A stretch of DNA of 64,000 nucleotides, taken from positions 999,501 to 1,063,500 of the forward strand of contig OX365956.1 in NCBI GenBank assembly GCA_947247005.1, in the 5' to 3' direction. This DNA is from Spisula solida (taxonomy: Eukaryota > Mollusca > Bivalvia > Venerida > Mactridae). The notes beneath the pieces are model-generated. The model saw only the letters and a program-made list of their open reading frames with translations. It was not told the DNA's origin and ran no database searches. Made by a program: the position numbers and the translations under genes. Positions within the stretch are counted from its first letter, which is position 1. Every line of letters begins with the position of its first letter. Of this stretch, positions 8,701-19,327 are shown piece after piece.

Positions 8701-11055
8701 TTATGTTCTGATACCAAGTTGTTGCGTAATGTTGATATTTTTTCACGCAATAAAGGAAGATTTTATGTCACAAAACGAGATGCCCAAAGCTTATATGTAA
8801 ATGACTACAATCCTGTCATTCTACGTCATTGGCGTGCAAATATGGATATTCAGATGATACAAAATGCGGAAGGTGCAGCTTATTACGTATGTTCATACAT
8901 ATGTAAGTCCGAGCCCGACGACTTAAAAAATGCTTTAGGGACATTAATACATGATGTCTTCCAGAGTAACCCATCTATTCCTAGAAACGTTCGGTTGTTA
9001 AAAATAGGCTTGTGTGTGTTAAAACATAGAAGAATGAGTGCCCAAGAGGCTGCATTTCGAATGGGCTCTTTACATTTATTACATGCTTCAAGACAATTTA
9101 TATTTTTAAATACCTGGCCTATACAGAAACGTATTAAGATTCTTAGGCCATTGCATGAACTTGAAAACCTTGATGATTCAGATATAAATGTTTTTCAGCT
9201 GAACATGTTAGATTACTATCGTGATAGACCAAGTACTTTAAATGATTATAGTTTATTTAGGTTTACATCTTGGTTTGTAAATATACCTGAACCACAAAAT
9301 AAAGAAAACACGTATCATTGTTCAAAGTATAATGTTTGGTTTCGACAAAAGTCAAAATTCAGTGTTGTACGTTACCCAAAATTTGCTGTTGGCTCTGAGG
9401 ACTATTTTTACAGTATGCTTCTTCTGCTTTTGCCTCACAGAAATGAAGAAGAACTTATTCATGGTTTTGCAACTGCCAAAGAAGCTTTTGAATCAAAGCA
9501 GTTATATTTTGATCAAAGTATTGATTTCATGTATATGTCTGTGACAGATGAAATAGAGTCTGCTATGAGAAGAATAAGAATGTGTGAAGCTGAATTATCC
9601 ACTGATAATTATAATAGTGAAGAGCAAGAAATAAACCTCCCAAATTCAACCTTCTCATCTATGCAATGTAATGATTTACCAGGTCAAAATACAAGCGATC
9701 AGTTTCATGGAGCAGTCTGTGGTGAAAATGTAAATGACACAACAATCCATTTACATAGTTTAGAATGTTCTTCTTCAGTTGAAGAATATCAGAAAAAAAT
9801 TAAAATGTTAACTCTTGACCAGAAGAAAAGTCTTCAACTTGTACAGTCTAGTATACAAAATTCCACACCTTTTCATTACTTTATAACGGGTGGTGCAGGA
9901 ACTGGAAAATCATTTGTTTTGGAAATAATAATAACCTACTTACAGCTATATACAGCCTGTCAAATTGGTACTTCACCTGTTGTTGTCTGTGCTCCTACAG
10001 GAACAGCTGCTAGAAATGTTCATGGCACAACTATTCATAGTTTGTTACAAATACCAGTGACACAGTATAATGAGTATGTACCGCTTTCTGACTTTGCATT
10101 ATCTAAGCTCCAGCGTACATTTAAAGTCATAAAAACAATAGTGATTGATGAGATCAGTATGGTTAGTGATGTTATGCTTACTTATATAAGTAGAAGACTG
10201 TCAGATATCATGAATGATGACAGTGCTTTTGGTGGTCTCAATGTCATAACTGTTGGAGACTTTTTCCAATTAAGGCCAATATTAGGAAAATTTGCCTTTT
10301 GCAATAAGCTTTTGTGGTCTTTATTTAAACCTATATTTCTGCACCAAAATATGAGACAATCTAATGATGTTCAATATGCCACTTTATTGAACAGAGCAAG
10401 AGTTGGATTACTATCTGAAGATGATATTACCTCCCTATTGTCTAGATTAAGTTATGATGAAAACATTGTGAACGGTGTTTTACATGTATACCCTCTCAGA
10501 AGAGATGTTTCAACTTATAACCAAAAAATGCTAGCTAAATTGCCATTTCTAAAGTATGCCCTACCATCGATTCACTTCTTTGGCAATAATGATTGTAATT
10601 CAGGTTCAGAAGTACCTGATTATATGATACCAGGTGATGATCGAGATGCTGGTGGACTTTTGAATAATTTAGAGTTATGCATCAATGCACGAGTTATGCT
10701 TCTACGTAATATTTTCACTAAAGATGGCCTTGTTAATGGAGCAATTGGATCTGTTCATTCATTTGATTTTGATAATGATGGTTCAATTTTGGCAGTCAAT
10801 ATTCTTTTCGATGATGACACAATTGGTCAGACTTTGCAAATACAGGAAAGTAATGCTATAAGTATTTCTCGTATTGAACATACTTTTTTGAACAATGGAA
10901 GATATATTGTCCGGTCTCAGTTCCCTTTAACACTTTCCTGGGCATGCACAATCCATAAAGTACAGGGACTTTCTCTTGACCACATATGTATTGACATAGG
11001 TAGTACTGTCTTTGAGAAGGGTATGGCTTATGTTTTTGTTGCAATTCGTGTCTAG
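5749..11055 (+). CDS. Helitron Rep/helicase with N-terminal peptidase-like domain
   Basis: One uninterrupted frame of 1768 codons. Residues about 1-180 resemble papain-fold cysteine peptidases of the OTU/viral-tegument deubiquitinase type: GMQCTAM (Cys24) and a FDSH motif (Asp155, His157). Residues 209-337 are three 43-residue repeats. About 456-625 match a DUF6570-like Cys-rich domain. The Helitron Rep part follows: HUH motif PHIHM (His911, His913) and the two catalytic tyrosines in YYVCSYICK (Tyr1046, Tyr1050). A Pif1-type SF1 helicase ends the protein: GGAGTGKS (Lys1387), DEIS (Asp1467-Glu1468), GDFFQLRP (about 1503-1510) and a motif V around SWACTIHKVQG. The frame stops inside motif VI: the expected YVALSR-like block is replaced by YVFVAIRV and a stop. 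The last helicase motif is therefore damaged and any further C-terminus lost. The role would be rolling-circle transposition in the nucleus. Family call is secure; activity is doubtful. Confidence 0.93.
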   Translation: MVRGVLGNFHQGSAIFSPYNGMQCTAMALVALLGLFQFGNVPFSTITAADVDGILHEGNSLYARIVQPMQRFRYLSHTDLPDIASFRQQYYSVQYITDTYYGSIDRTANLVFGQMAFNDAISQAFLLSRYQLLTLNDLTIGLYLNSDSNRYMLFDSHERDINGMQSEDGRSVLMSFESFDELFNFIFVYYSGYTYELTPIYFTSIETNDQSSDVDSVRCSQHMNSEPMCTLDDNSQDDNPDLLYAYRLETYDRSSDVDSVSCSQHVNSEPMCTLDGNCPDDSPELLYAYRLEAYDQSSDVDSVHCSQHVNSEPMCTLDGNYQDDKAELLYAYRLETHTELPNDIESSCMETEIAINNDDSFQSSQSLIEPLCICNMTVPDHSYSSKKIVSKKKKKYGKDKIPTLTDLTLVNEEVSSSNLCMLEVGLVCDVETSLNMTFIDYALSANHISAYEMSIRLVPKFVCCSCMRQLFEDQVKTINKGNQVTETLSLNIPCQLCVTCCSSIRKNKIPNIVYNDNFLNPGIIPNELIGLSNLEKRLISLVNIFMTVIMLPGGQYAEKGLVVNVPAQTQEIISKLPLNSRNTSHVVVGFEKSNSSATEVTGHPVSLQKLRDALTWLKRNNPLYSNINISADCHQVECNNSYARLDCDLDECVIIPVNPSGNCIVNSSLTNQQINIGRNTNAPINILEICSGEEQAFPWLFPFGHSGFKVEPERPIKLNPNMYFRSRLYNTDTRFRKDITYLLHTAVAYNISCLKSAVNVRMKMIHSKSHGNTDAVTVGNLRNLHDQPELLENSYMFMKKIKGTVAYFKNMLYDLLAAFRCLGPPTLFVTLSADDLHWPELGMTLENIDFHDAFGKSFFTSMRSDPVFTATHFERRFRFLMKHVILAQSKPLGEVRDYFARVEFQNRGSPHIHMFIWIANIPLLIDDNTAQDVKTYINNTISSVVPDENCDPELYALVTRLQIHNHSPYCSKTRTMCRFGFPKKLCSDTKLLRNVDIFSRNKGRFYVTKRDAQSLYVNDYNPVILRHWRANMDIQMIQNAEGAAYYVCSYICKSEPDDLKNALGTLIHDVFQSNPSIPRNVRLLKIGLCVLKHRRMSAQEAAFRMGSLHLLHASRQFIFLNTWPIQKRIKILRPLHELENLDDSDINVFQLNMLDYYRDRPSTLNDYSLFRFTSWFVNIPEPQNKENTYHCSKYNVWFRQKSKFSVVRYPKFAVGSEDYFYSMLLLLLPHRNEEELIHGFATAKEAFESKQLYFDQSIDFMYMSVTDEIESAMRRIRMCEAELSTDNYNSEEQEINLPNSTFSSMQCNDLPGQNTSDQFHGAVCGENVNDTTIHLHSLECSSSVEEYQKKIKMLTLDQKKSLQLVQSSIQNSTPFHYFITGGAGTGKSFVLEIIITYLQLYTACQIGTSPVVVCAPTGTAARNVHGTTIHSLLQIPVTQYNEYVPLSDFALSKLQRTFKVIKTIVIDEISMVSDVMLTYISRRLSDIMNDDSAFGGLNVITVGDFFQLRPILGKFAFCNKLLWSLFKPIFLHQNMRQSNDVQYATLLNRARVGLLSEDDITSLLSRLSYDENIVNGVLHVYPLRRDVSTYNQKMLAKLPFLKYALPSIHFFGNNDCNSGSEVPDYMIPGDDRDAGGLLNNLELCINARVMLLRNIFTKDGLVNGAIGSVHSFDFDNDGSILAVNILFDDDTIGQTLQIQESNAISISRIEHTFLNNGRYIVRSQFPLTLSWACTIHKVQGLSLDHICIDIGSTVFEKGMAYVFVAIRV
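6373..6759 (+). repeat. Three in-frame 129-bp repeats within the Helitron gene
   Basis: Copies start at 6373, 6502 and 6631 with GACC(A/G)AAGTAGTGATG. The exact 129-bp period equals 43 codons and preserves the frame, so the protein carries three copies of an acidic, Ser/Asp-rich linker between the peptidase-like and Cys-rich domains. Confidence 0.92.
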
Positions 11056-12039
11056 ACATATATAATTAACATGTCATAAGTTAATCATAATAAGCATACA
11101 AAGCTGTTTGAATACACTAAGAATATCGTATAACTAACGATAATATTAGTACAATACTCTGATGTCTGATTATCCCAAGGCTATGTACTATAGACGTTAC
11201 TAATAGAGTAATCAGAACGTTAATTAATTATTATGTAAGGCAATCTTACATATCTATCAATATAGATGAGGCTATATGGAGTGTATCGGCTTGTCTAGCC
11301 TATGTTTGTTTATACCATGATTTGGTATTAATTATTATGTAATCCAGCCTTAAGATCAATATACTATTGGACGAGTAACTATTGACCCAAGGGCTGTTAC
11401 ATCATGATAAGCTTTTATGTTTATAATGAATTATTGATGTTCTGTAAGGTGTATTACACTACAATTTCCTATCATTCTTGGAAAAACAAAATTTTATCTA
11501 AAATTTTTAACATGATACCCCAAGTTGACAACTATGTCCTATCCAACATTATTACATAGAATCACATACTGATGATCATAGTCATATAAAACCTGTAAAA
11601 TAATAACACATAATCATAGCAATAGTAAATACAACATAAACACGTATATACACACAAATAAAATGTCATCACTATGCAGTATATAAAGTTACCACACGCG
11701 AAAATACATTACAAACTAAAATGTCGTCACTATGAAGAATAGCATCGAAGTTGGGTATATAAAGTCACCACACGCGAAAATACATTACTAACTAAAATGT
11801 TGAATCAATGTTGCATATACCTACATGTATTATTAGTAGTATCGACTAGGAGTAATCATTTCTATATCAAGAATATTGCTTTCATGTATATAGTCTATAT
11901 TATAAATAGAGTTGTTTTCAGTAGTATTCATACTTTATATTAGTACTGTTTACACATTTTATATAAGTATTGCGTTCACATGTCATTTTAGTGTTGCTTT
12001 CACATTTCATATTACATGTACTAACAAGTTTCATTTTCA
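11056..12039. other. AT-rich non-coding tail after the Helitron gene
   Basis: No reading frame with a recognisable domain. A partial duplication at about 11650-11800 repeats ACCACACGCGAAAATACATT. No CTRR end preceded by a hairpin could be found, so the 3' border of the Helitron is unresolved. Confidence 0.5.
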
Positions 12040-12690
12040 CGCCCAACCCACAGGTTCCTATCTTAAAGGTTAAGGTTACAGTTGGAGGTCAAAAGGTCAA
12101 ATTGAGCTTGTCCGGACCATAACTTTGTCATAAACAGACCAATCTTTCTAATATTTGGCATGAATGTTAACCTTCATGAGGCGGAGTGTCATGCCCAACC
12201 CACAGGTTCCTATCTCAAAGGTCACGGTCACAGTTGGAGGTCAAAGGTCAAATTGAGCTTGTCATACATTGACCAATCTTTCTTATATTTGACATGAATG
12301 TTAACCTCCATGAGGCGGAGTGTTATGCCTAACCCCCCAGGTTCCTATCTCAAATGTCAAGGTCACAATTGGAGGTCAAAGGTCAAATTGAGCTTGTCAG
12401 GACCATAACTTTGTCATACATTGAGCCATCTTTCTTATATTTGGCATGAATGTTAACCTCCATGAGGCGGAGTGTTATGCCTAACCCCCAGGTTCCTATC
12501 TTAAAGGTCAATGTCACAATTGGAGGTCAAAGGTCAAATTAAGCTTGTCCGGACCATAACTTTGTCATACATTGAGCAATCTTTCTTATATTTGGCAGAG
12601 TGTCATGCCCAACCCCAAGGTTCCTATCTCAAAGGTCACAGTTGAAGGTCAAAGGTCATATTGAAGTTTGTACGGATCATTACTTCTTTA
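12040..12690. repeat. Tandem-core array (about 150-bp unit) with DR1 motifs
   Basis: Five head-to-tail units begin with GCCCAACCCACAGGTTCC (12041, 12193, 12327, 12479, 12607); two are shorter by roughly 20 bp. Each holds GGAGGTCAAAGGTCAAATT-like and CATAACTTTGTCATACATTG-like blocks. Layout and sequence style fit bivalve 'pearl'-like elements with a tandem core. Four units contain the direct repeat AGGTCAAAGGTCA (12238, 12373, 12524, 12646). Confidence 0.8.
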
Positions 12691-13260
12691 TGCTTGGTGG
12701 GATTAAATGTAACTTGACACATTTAAGTTGGTGCTTTTTTCAATGTGCGCCGAGGCTCGACATAATATGCCCGAGGGCACAAATTTCTAGTTTAATCTGT
12801 CCCTAGGATTCAGTAGGATAACATTTCATTTTGTTGCCTGATGTAATCGCATTACTTGTGAAACAACTTCAAATGTACATCATAGCCTTGTAATCATAGA
12901 AATAGCTGCAAACATATCAAACCATCACAACCATTATCAGCCCCAGACCTGGCTGCATCACATACAGCGCTGTCACATACTCACGTATTTGCTTTCCACT
13001 GAGGATGCTGCTTTACTACTTTGTTAACATGTCGCAGTTTTGTTTATTTTTGTTACTTGATATGTTCGTATGTAAACAATAAAAACATCATCTATAGTTG
13101 ATTCAATTTTGTTTCTATGAATTGCTACGCTGCCAGAATAGGGACTTAAATACGAAATGTAAATACACTTGATAAAGATTGTTACGGCGTAAGGAGTCCG
13201 CTTCATATCCGTTGAACACTTGAACGTTGAACATCGCAATGGGTTTCAAGTATTCTCACT
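12691..13260. other. No recognisable feature
   Basis: Moderately AT-rich sequence. I see no frame with a domain, RNA gene or clear repeat. Confidence 0.4.
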
Positions 13261-13261
13261 T

Positions 13262-13605
13262 GGAACAATGAGAGTCATTGTAAATGTAACCGTTCGTGTG
13301 AATGTTGGACTGTATGTTGTTGCATGTACAAAATGTCATAAAGCCACAATGTAAATGTGTCCGTTCATGTGAGGTTTCACTGTAAGGTACTGTATGTATA
13401 ACATTTCCTAAAGCCGCAATATAAATGTTATCCTTCATTTGAAGGTTGCACTGTGTGGTACTGTTTGTATAAAGTGTCCTAAAGTCGCAATGTAAATGTA
13501 ACAGTTCATGTGAAGGTTGCACTGTATGTTGCTGTATGTAACTAATGTCCTAAAGTCGCTATGTAAATGTAACCGTTCATGTGAAGGTTGCACTGTATGT
13601 TGCTG
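13262..13605. repeat. Tandem array of about 70-bp units
   Basis: Five imperfect units share CAATGTAAATGTAACCGTTC and GTGAAGGTTGCACTGTATG. The last two are the most alike, suggesting recent expansion at the right end. Confidence 0.85.
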
Positions 13606-15240
13606 CTTTATTGGTGCTGCATGATTTATTACATCTGATGTTCACGCGGTGTATACATAGTTGAATTTTATTAAAGTAGGATAACATGCTTTATCAGCGT
13701 GATAAACAATAGTGATTTTTATTGAAGTATAAATAGATGACCTAACCGATATTTTGAAATGATTACAAGTGTTTCGTCCGATTGTGAAACCAGTTCGCAT
13801 GTACATGTTTATTTGATAAGTCTGCCTTCGGTCACGTAGTTTATCAACTGATTATGTATATATTGCATAAAATACGCACGTAGCTTCTTAGTAGCTTAAT
13901 ACAATCAATTGTCAATTAGGTCGTGGTACAAATGTATATCAGTCTGGAGTTGAGATATCTCAACCAATCACGGCAAATAACTACACACCAAATTAGGACG
14001 GACCGTACATTTATTCTCTCCGACATAGTACGCGACGCAGGAAATATATGTGGGATTAGATTGCAACTGGTCAAGGCGTTTAGCCAGTGTGCCATCACTT
14101 GCCCAATTTATTTTACCAGACTTGTACACAATAACGACAATGCCGATGACAAAATCGCAAACAAACAGACATAATTATACGTTACCAATAGCCCCCAAGT
14201 TGATTTCCAACGCCCTGTTAATCGTGCGACGCTGTGTTAATTTTGCGTCGCTGCGTTAGGTTCTGCACGCGCCTTTTATCTAACGATCGAATTTTCTCCG
14301 AACCACCTTAAAATCACAGAATAATCAAATGTAACGACATTAGAATTATAAGAATGATAATTATGCTAGTCTTCGAGATACACAGTTTTCAAATTACCAA
14401 CCATTGCATTTTGTTCATTTCATCTGTTTCTTGCATAAATGACGCCAACATATTCATTCGGGTTACACGAGTAACGCGAGTTGTAAAAGGAACGAGTCGG
14501 GTAAACGCAGTGCGCATGCGTGTTATCTCTAACCTACTCGACCCAAGTAACCTCCAGATCGAGCCGCCTTCTCGTGTTCTCTAGTGTCAAAATGGCGGAA
14601 AGCGTAAAGGCATGCGTATAATCTCTAACCTAAATTTTGAACTTTGGGGAACATAACGTTTCGTTGCACATATCAGACAGTTTATTATAATACGACTGTT
14701 TTAGTCATTACGTCATCCTCCTCGTCGCAGTTAAACATTTCTTCTAACTTCATAATTGGTCGCCATTTTGAACTCGACTCGATTCGTACTCGATACGTTC
14801 GTGATATCACTACCGAGTTATCCGACTTCGCATGCCCAATTTTTTTACTCGGGTTACTCGGTTGCTAGTTGTAACGCTCATAAAGGCTTTGCGCAAACTT
14901 AACCTGTTTTGATTGTTGTTTCATCTGTGTGTATATGTATGAAACTACTGGTTGTGTTATAAGTATAAATATAATTCAAACACAACATAGGAAAACCAGT
15001 CAGATATTAAGTTCTATACAATGTATATAAACCTGGTTTCCCATTTATTTTTAGATTAGGGATGTCCCCAGTGTAACTAAATTTAAATCATATCATGCGT
15101 TAATCTTCACATCTTGTTCATTAGAGTTTCTGACAGCGAGCGATACCAGGTTAACCCTCGTTTCGTAGGTAAGATAACTACATGTATTCCATTTGCTGTA
15201 AATGTCAGATATAGTAGCCAAACAAATTATTAGGCAGACA
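13606..15240. other. Non-coding stretch with a fragment shared with 30.5 kb
   Basis: No coding region recognised. At 14262-14297 the segment CGCGCCTTTTATCTAACGAT and following bases matches the complement of the right end of the TTAA-flanked element near 30488-30520, so a diverged relative of that element may end here. Around 14460-14600 the sequence is CpG-richer, with TGCGCATGCGT and AAAATGGCGG motifs. Confidence 0.4.
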
Positions 15241-15394
15241 TTCTCAACTGGTAGCTACGACTTGCATCTCGAGGTAAAGAGTCATGGTGTGTGATTAGTT
15301 TACTGGATTAGTAACTCCGGCAACCCAGTTTCAATTCCCGGCCGCGGAAGGTTATACCATTCCATAACATAAGACGCTTAATAATCTTAGTCCA

Positions 15395-15605
15395 AAATTA
15401 GGGTCAAGGTGAAGGTCAAAATGGGGTCAGGTGATACAGGCGTGTGGAGAGTGTTTAAATACAACACCCATGCAATTATGAAAGCTTTGTAGGAAGCCAT
15501 AATAAGGCTGGAAGAAACGGTCAATTTGGGTTAACCAGGGACGGACGGACGAACCGACGGACAGGTGAATCACTATATGCCTCCCGATCTATTGATACGA
15601 GAGCA
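15395..15605. mobile_element. Interspersed element, second copy at 51633-51883
   Basis: The block from GGTCAAGGTGAAGGTCAAAATGG through GGACAGGTGAATCACTATATGCC is the reverse complement of the element inserted in the LINE at 51.6-51.9 kb. The ends are worn here. No coding capacity. Confidence 0.75.
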
Positions 15606-16846
15606 TAAAAAGCTGAATGCCTTAGCCGGATTTCCTAGTATCAATAAGTTTGATGCCTTAGCTGAATGGTCCAGCCTCAACAAGTCAAGTGCAACAGCAG
15701 AACAACCTAGCTCCAATGAGCTGAATGAACTCCTTTAAACAATTACAGGATTTCAACAAATATTATGCACAAAATTCCTTGACTTTTCCCTGACCACACA
15801 CCAACTTTCCCTGACCTTTTAGAGCGATTGCGTACGGAACTATCTTTTCGTTCGGGTAAAATATTACTATAAAAATAGAGAAAAATAAGTTTATTATTAA
15901 TTAGCTTTATATGGAAAAAAAGTTGCCGTTAGTAGTTCTAGGGCTGATAGCGTTACTATGACTCGTAGGCAATAAAATCACCATCTCCGTATTGATTAAA
16001 CAAACGTACGAGAATTTTCGCCAATTAATAAATTTTGGTCCTTCTCGGGAGTAGAGGAGCTGAGGAACAAAATGCCATCGAAGTTGCATGACCTTGAGCA
16101 AAGATTGAACAAAGCTGGTATAACATTCCCTTAACCGTTGTTTACAAGCTTTGTAACAGCAAGAAACAAACATTTTCGGCTGTAATGGCTCTTTAAGGAG
16201 GGCATAATTGACATCGAATTTCTTGTGAATTTTCTAATTGATCCCTATCTCCTTACAAGTGACGAATTTCCGCCAGGATGAAAATTTCCTTCCCTTAAAT
16301 CGTTGAATTTAAAATGGAATGAAATGATCTTAAGTTTGAAAGACTTTCCTTTTGTAAAATATCATGCAACTTCACGAAAAGAAATAAAATAGTCAAACTT
16401 GCTAAACCTTTTTTATAAGTATAGGGCCTATTTGTTGTAACAAAAGCAGAACACAACATAACGCTCTGTAAATGGCCGTTACATGATATGGTATATTGCA
16501 ATAACATTGAGAATTTCAAGATCTACCTCACGATGTCAATTTAAAGGTTGAATATTTGAAGGTTACAACTCGTATCATTGTCCGTATTTGGTATCTCCAA
16601 CTGTTAACCTCCTCGCCAGTATATTGAGTACAGCATTGATCACAATATGTAGATTGCCTGATAAAATAAATTAAAGTTATTGTGTAAGAGTCTGATGAAA
16701 TTTATACAAAGCCCATTAAGTGACAAATGTACTATTTTTCCATTGAAAAGGCACCTTATACCGTGTATGTACACATATAGTTACAGTTACTATAGCATAT
16801 TTAAACACAGCACAGCCTTATCACAGGTAAATGCATTATTGAAAAG
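15606..16846. other. No recognisable feature
   Basis: Short open frames only, none with a domain; no repeat noticed. Confidence 0.4.

Positions 16847-16894
<48 letters not shown>
16847..16894. repeat. (ATT)n microsatellite
   Basis: About 15 nearly perfect ATT triplets. A spurious poly-isoleucine frame crosses it. Confidence 0.97.
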
Positions 16895-16895
<1 letters not shown>

Positions 16896-17223
16896 CCATA
16901 TTTATATAGCACTTTTATCATGTGATTACACGTTCAAAAGTGCTTTACAATCAAATTTAAGACATGGTTAAAACATTTTTTCATAGATATATGCATGCAA
17001 ACATAACAACAAATGTATATATATATATATTAAAGTTTAAGGCTGAAATCCTCCCTCAAAGCATGGCAGTCTAAAATGGGTGTTTCATGAGCAGCGTCAC
17101 ATACCACTGCCACGAGAAACTAACTCCAAAGGAATAGTGAAACTTCCTTTAAGGAGGCGAAAAAGAATAAAAAAACTTTTTCTAATTTTTTTATATCTAC
17201 AATGTAATAGATTTTACAATATA

Positions 17224-18137
17224 CACTGCCCACCAAAAGTAAGTATACAGATGTTATTTGCCCACTTACTTGTCTGTAATGATACTATTTGCAGAACAGT
17301 GAAGCAACAATTTATTTGAAGAAAAGGAATATTTTTGTTTATCAAACGGAAAGGCCATACATTAATTGGTACTCTAGGAGCAAAATCAAAAGTTTCTATG
17401 TGCCTCTTGAATGGTACCTTTAATTGGCACAAAATGAGGTAAAATTCAGCCTTTTTGATCACATGGTTATTTTAGTTCCGAACATCTTCATCTTTATTTC
17501 TATCTCTATCTAGACTAATTTAGTAACTGTAGTTTCAGAAACTACTATAATTGTAGCCATCTGGTAAACAGATATTGAATAATTTAACCAAGTTTAATTT
17601 TGAAAAAAGTATTTACAGTATACCGACAGGTGTAGCGGTCCTTTTTTTCCCCGGCCAGTTTTTCCCCCGGGGGAAAAATGGACAGGGAGAAAAATTGGCC
17701 TGTTACTGTAGCAGTCCTTTTTCCCCCGGTGATCATTATACTAGAAACTTCAACTCCTAGGGGGGGGGAAACGGGACCAAGGGGGGAAAAAGAGGTCAAT
17801 GCTGCATTTGATCATCATACTAGCGACTTTAACTTCTAGGGGGGAAAAACGGGGCCAAGGGGGAAAAAGAGGCCAATACTACATTTGATCATCATACTAG
17901 AATCTTTAACTTCTAGGGAGAAAAACGGTGCCAAGGGGAGAAAAAAGAGGCCAAGGTAACGTTCAAATATCATAATAAATTTGACTTTTTAGGGGGGGGA
18001 AATGGACCAGGGGGGTAGAATGGACCGGCCAACTTTTTCCCCGGGGGAAAAACCGGGCCGGCTTGGTTTTTCCCCCAGGGAAAAACTGGACAGGGGGAAA
18101 ATTTGGCCTGTTATATACTTATTTTTGGTGGGCACTG
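17224..18137. mobile_element. Tc1/mariner-like non-autonomous element
   Basis: Left end CACTGCCCACCAAAAGTAAG and right end CTTATTTTTGGTGGGCACTG are TIRs with few mismatches, flanked by TA on both sides (17222-17223 and 18138-18139), the target duplication of this superfamily. The 914-bp body has no transposase. It carries about four copies of a 75-80 bp unit with ACTTCTAGGGGGGAAAA (about 17745-18000) and palindromes such as TTTTTCCCCCGGGGGAAAAA-like runs near 17660 and 18035. Confidence 0.88.
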
Positions 18138-18139
18138 TA

Positions 18140-18834
18140 GATCTGTCTAAATGTCTGTACTTAGAACCTTTATCAATGATACAAGTATAAAAACTACAAT
18201 ATTTAGCACAATAATTTAAATGGAAAGAGGTACATTGCGTGAACCGTGAACTAAACATTGGTAGCGATATGAAGATTGCTATATTGACAAAAAATTAAGT
18301 TGCACTATGTTTGTTCAAGTTAAACTCCGTCGGCAAATTGTCTGCTGAAACGCTGGTGGTGTCGGTGAATTTATTTATTGGAGACCAACGGGTTTCTGAC
18401 CCAATAAACGCGATGGTTACCTTTTGCAGCATAACTGATCAGGTAAGCGAATGAAACAATTTAAACGCAACGGATTTCCGTACGACGTCATCAGCAGCTG
18501 CTGCACGGCTTTAAGTAAAAGTTCCACTGTAATATATATTTACATAATCCGATTCATAAAGCAAAATAAACATCATGCCACATCTGGTTTATTCGTTTTT
18601 TTATAATGTTTTCAAGTGTTTGCCTGACTTTGTCGACCAATCAGCGGGTTTGGATTTTGGAAGCTATTGCGCATGTGCACCGTGCCTCTTCGTAAAGCCC
18701 GTCCAAGCGAACGTGTTCGGTTCTAAACTTGGAATATGAATGGATGGTATCAGTAAACCAACAATTTATAAAACGCACGATTTATTGAAGGACATCCCTT
18801 GGGGTGCGTCTAGACTGTAAATCTTGTCGTAGGT
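18140..18834. other. No recognisable feature
   Basis: Unique-looking non-coding sequence; nothing supported. Confidence 0.4.
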
Positions 18835-19318
18835 ATGGGTGGACCGATGCATCAAAATATCGATGCATTGCGATCCCGAGTGACCCGATAGTATTGATCA
18901 ATAATAAAACTCTCGGAAGTATTGCAGATAGTAAGCTCAACTATCGATGGTTAATAATTAGATAGATAATAAAATTTATTATTAATTTAAAACAACTTCC
19001 GTTCTCGTTCAAAACACTAATTTTAAATAAGCCAACGCATCAAAACTGCCACAAAGGCCCAATATCGCAATCGTTCATGTTCTACTTCTGTCCAACTCAT
19101 TTAAATCATTTCCACAAATAATAGATTAGTATTTTGTACAACAAAGTGATATCTTACACAGTGCAAATTTGCATTTACAAGTTAATCTCTGGTTTTCAAA
19201 TCTAGGCAATAACTATTGCAATAATATCGCAACAGTTGCCTGCAATACAATAGTATCGCAATAGGACTTTAAGCAATAGTATTGCAATAGTCAACAATGG
19301 ACTCAATAGTCATCCTTA
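18835..19318. mobile_element. hAT-like short element with GTCGTAGGT flanks
   Basis: GTCGTAGGT stands directly before (18826-18834) and after (19319-19327) this 484-bp block, a direct repeat compatible with the 8-bp duplication of hAT elements plus one chance base. The ends ATGGGTGGACCGATGC and GACTCAATAGTCATCCTTA are weak inverted copies. The interior is full of CAATAGTATTGCAATA-like words. Non-coding. Confidence 0.6.
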
Positions 19319-19327
19319 GTCGTAGGT

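Noticed and set aside
11051..11054. CTAG as Helitron 3' terminus
   Set aside because: No hairpin directly upstream and the position falls within the helicase motif VI; probably coincidence.
14460..14880. CpG-richer block as a host promoter
   Set aside because: YY1- and NRF1-like words are present, but no gene follows on either strand within several kilobases.
15255..15350. tRNA-derived SINE head ahead of the 15.4 kb repeat
   Set aside because: A B-box-like GTTTCAATTCCC is present but no convincing A box or cloverleaf; not supported.
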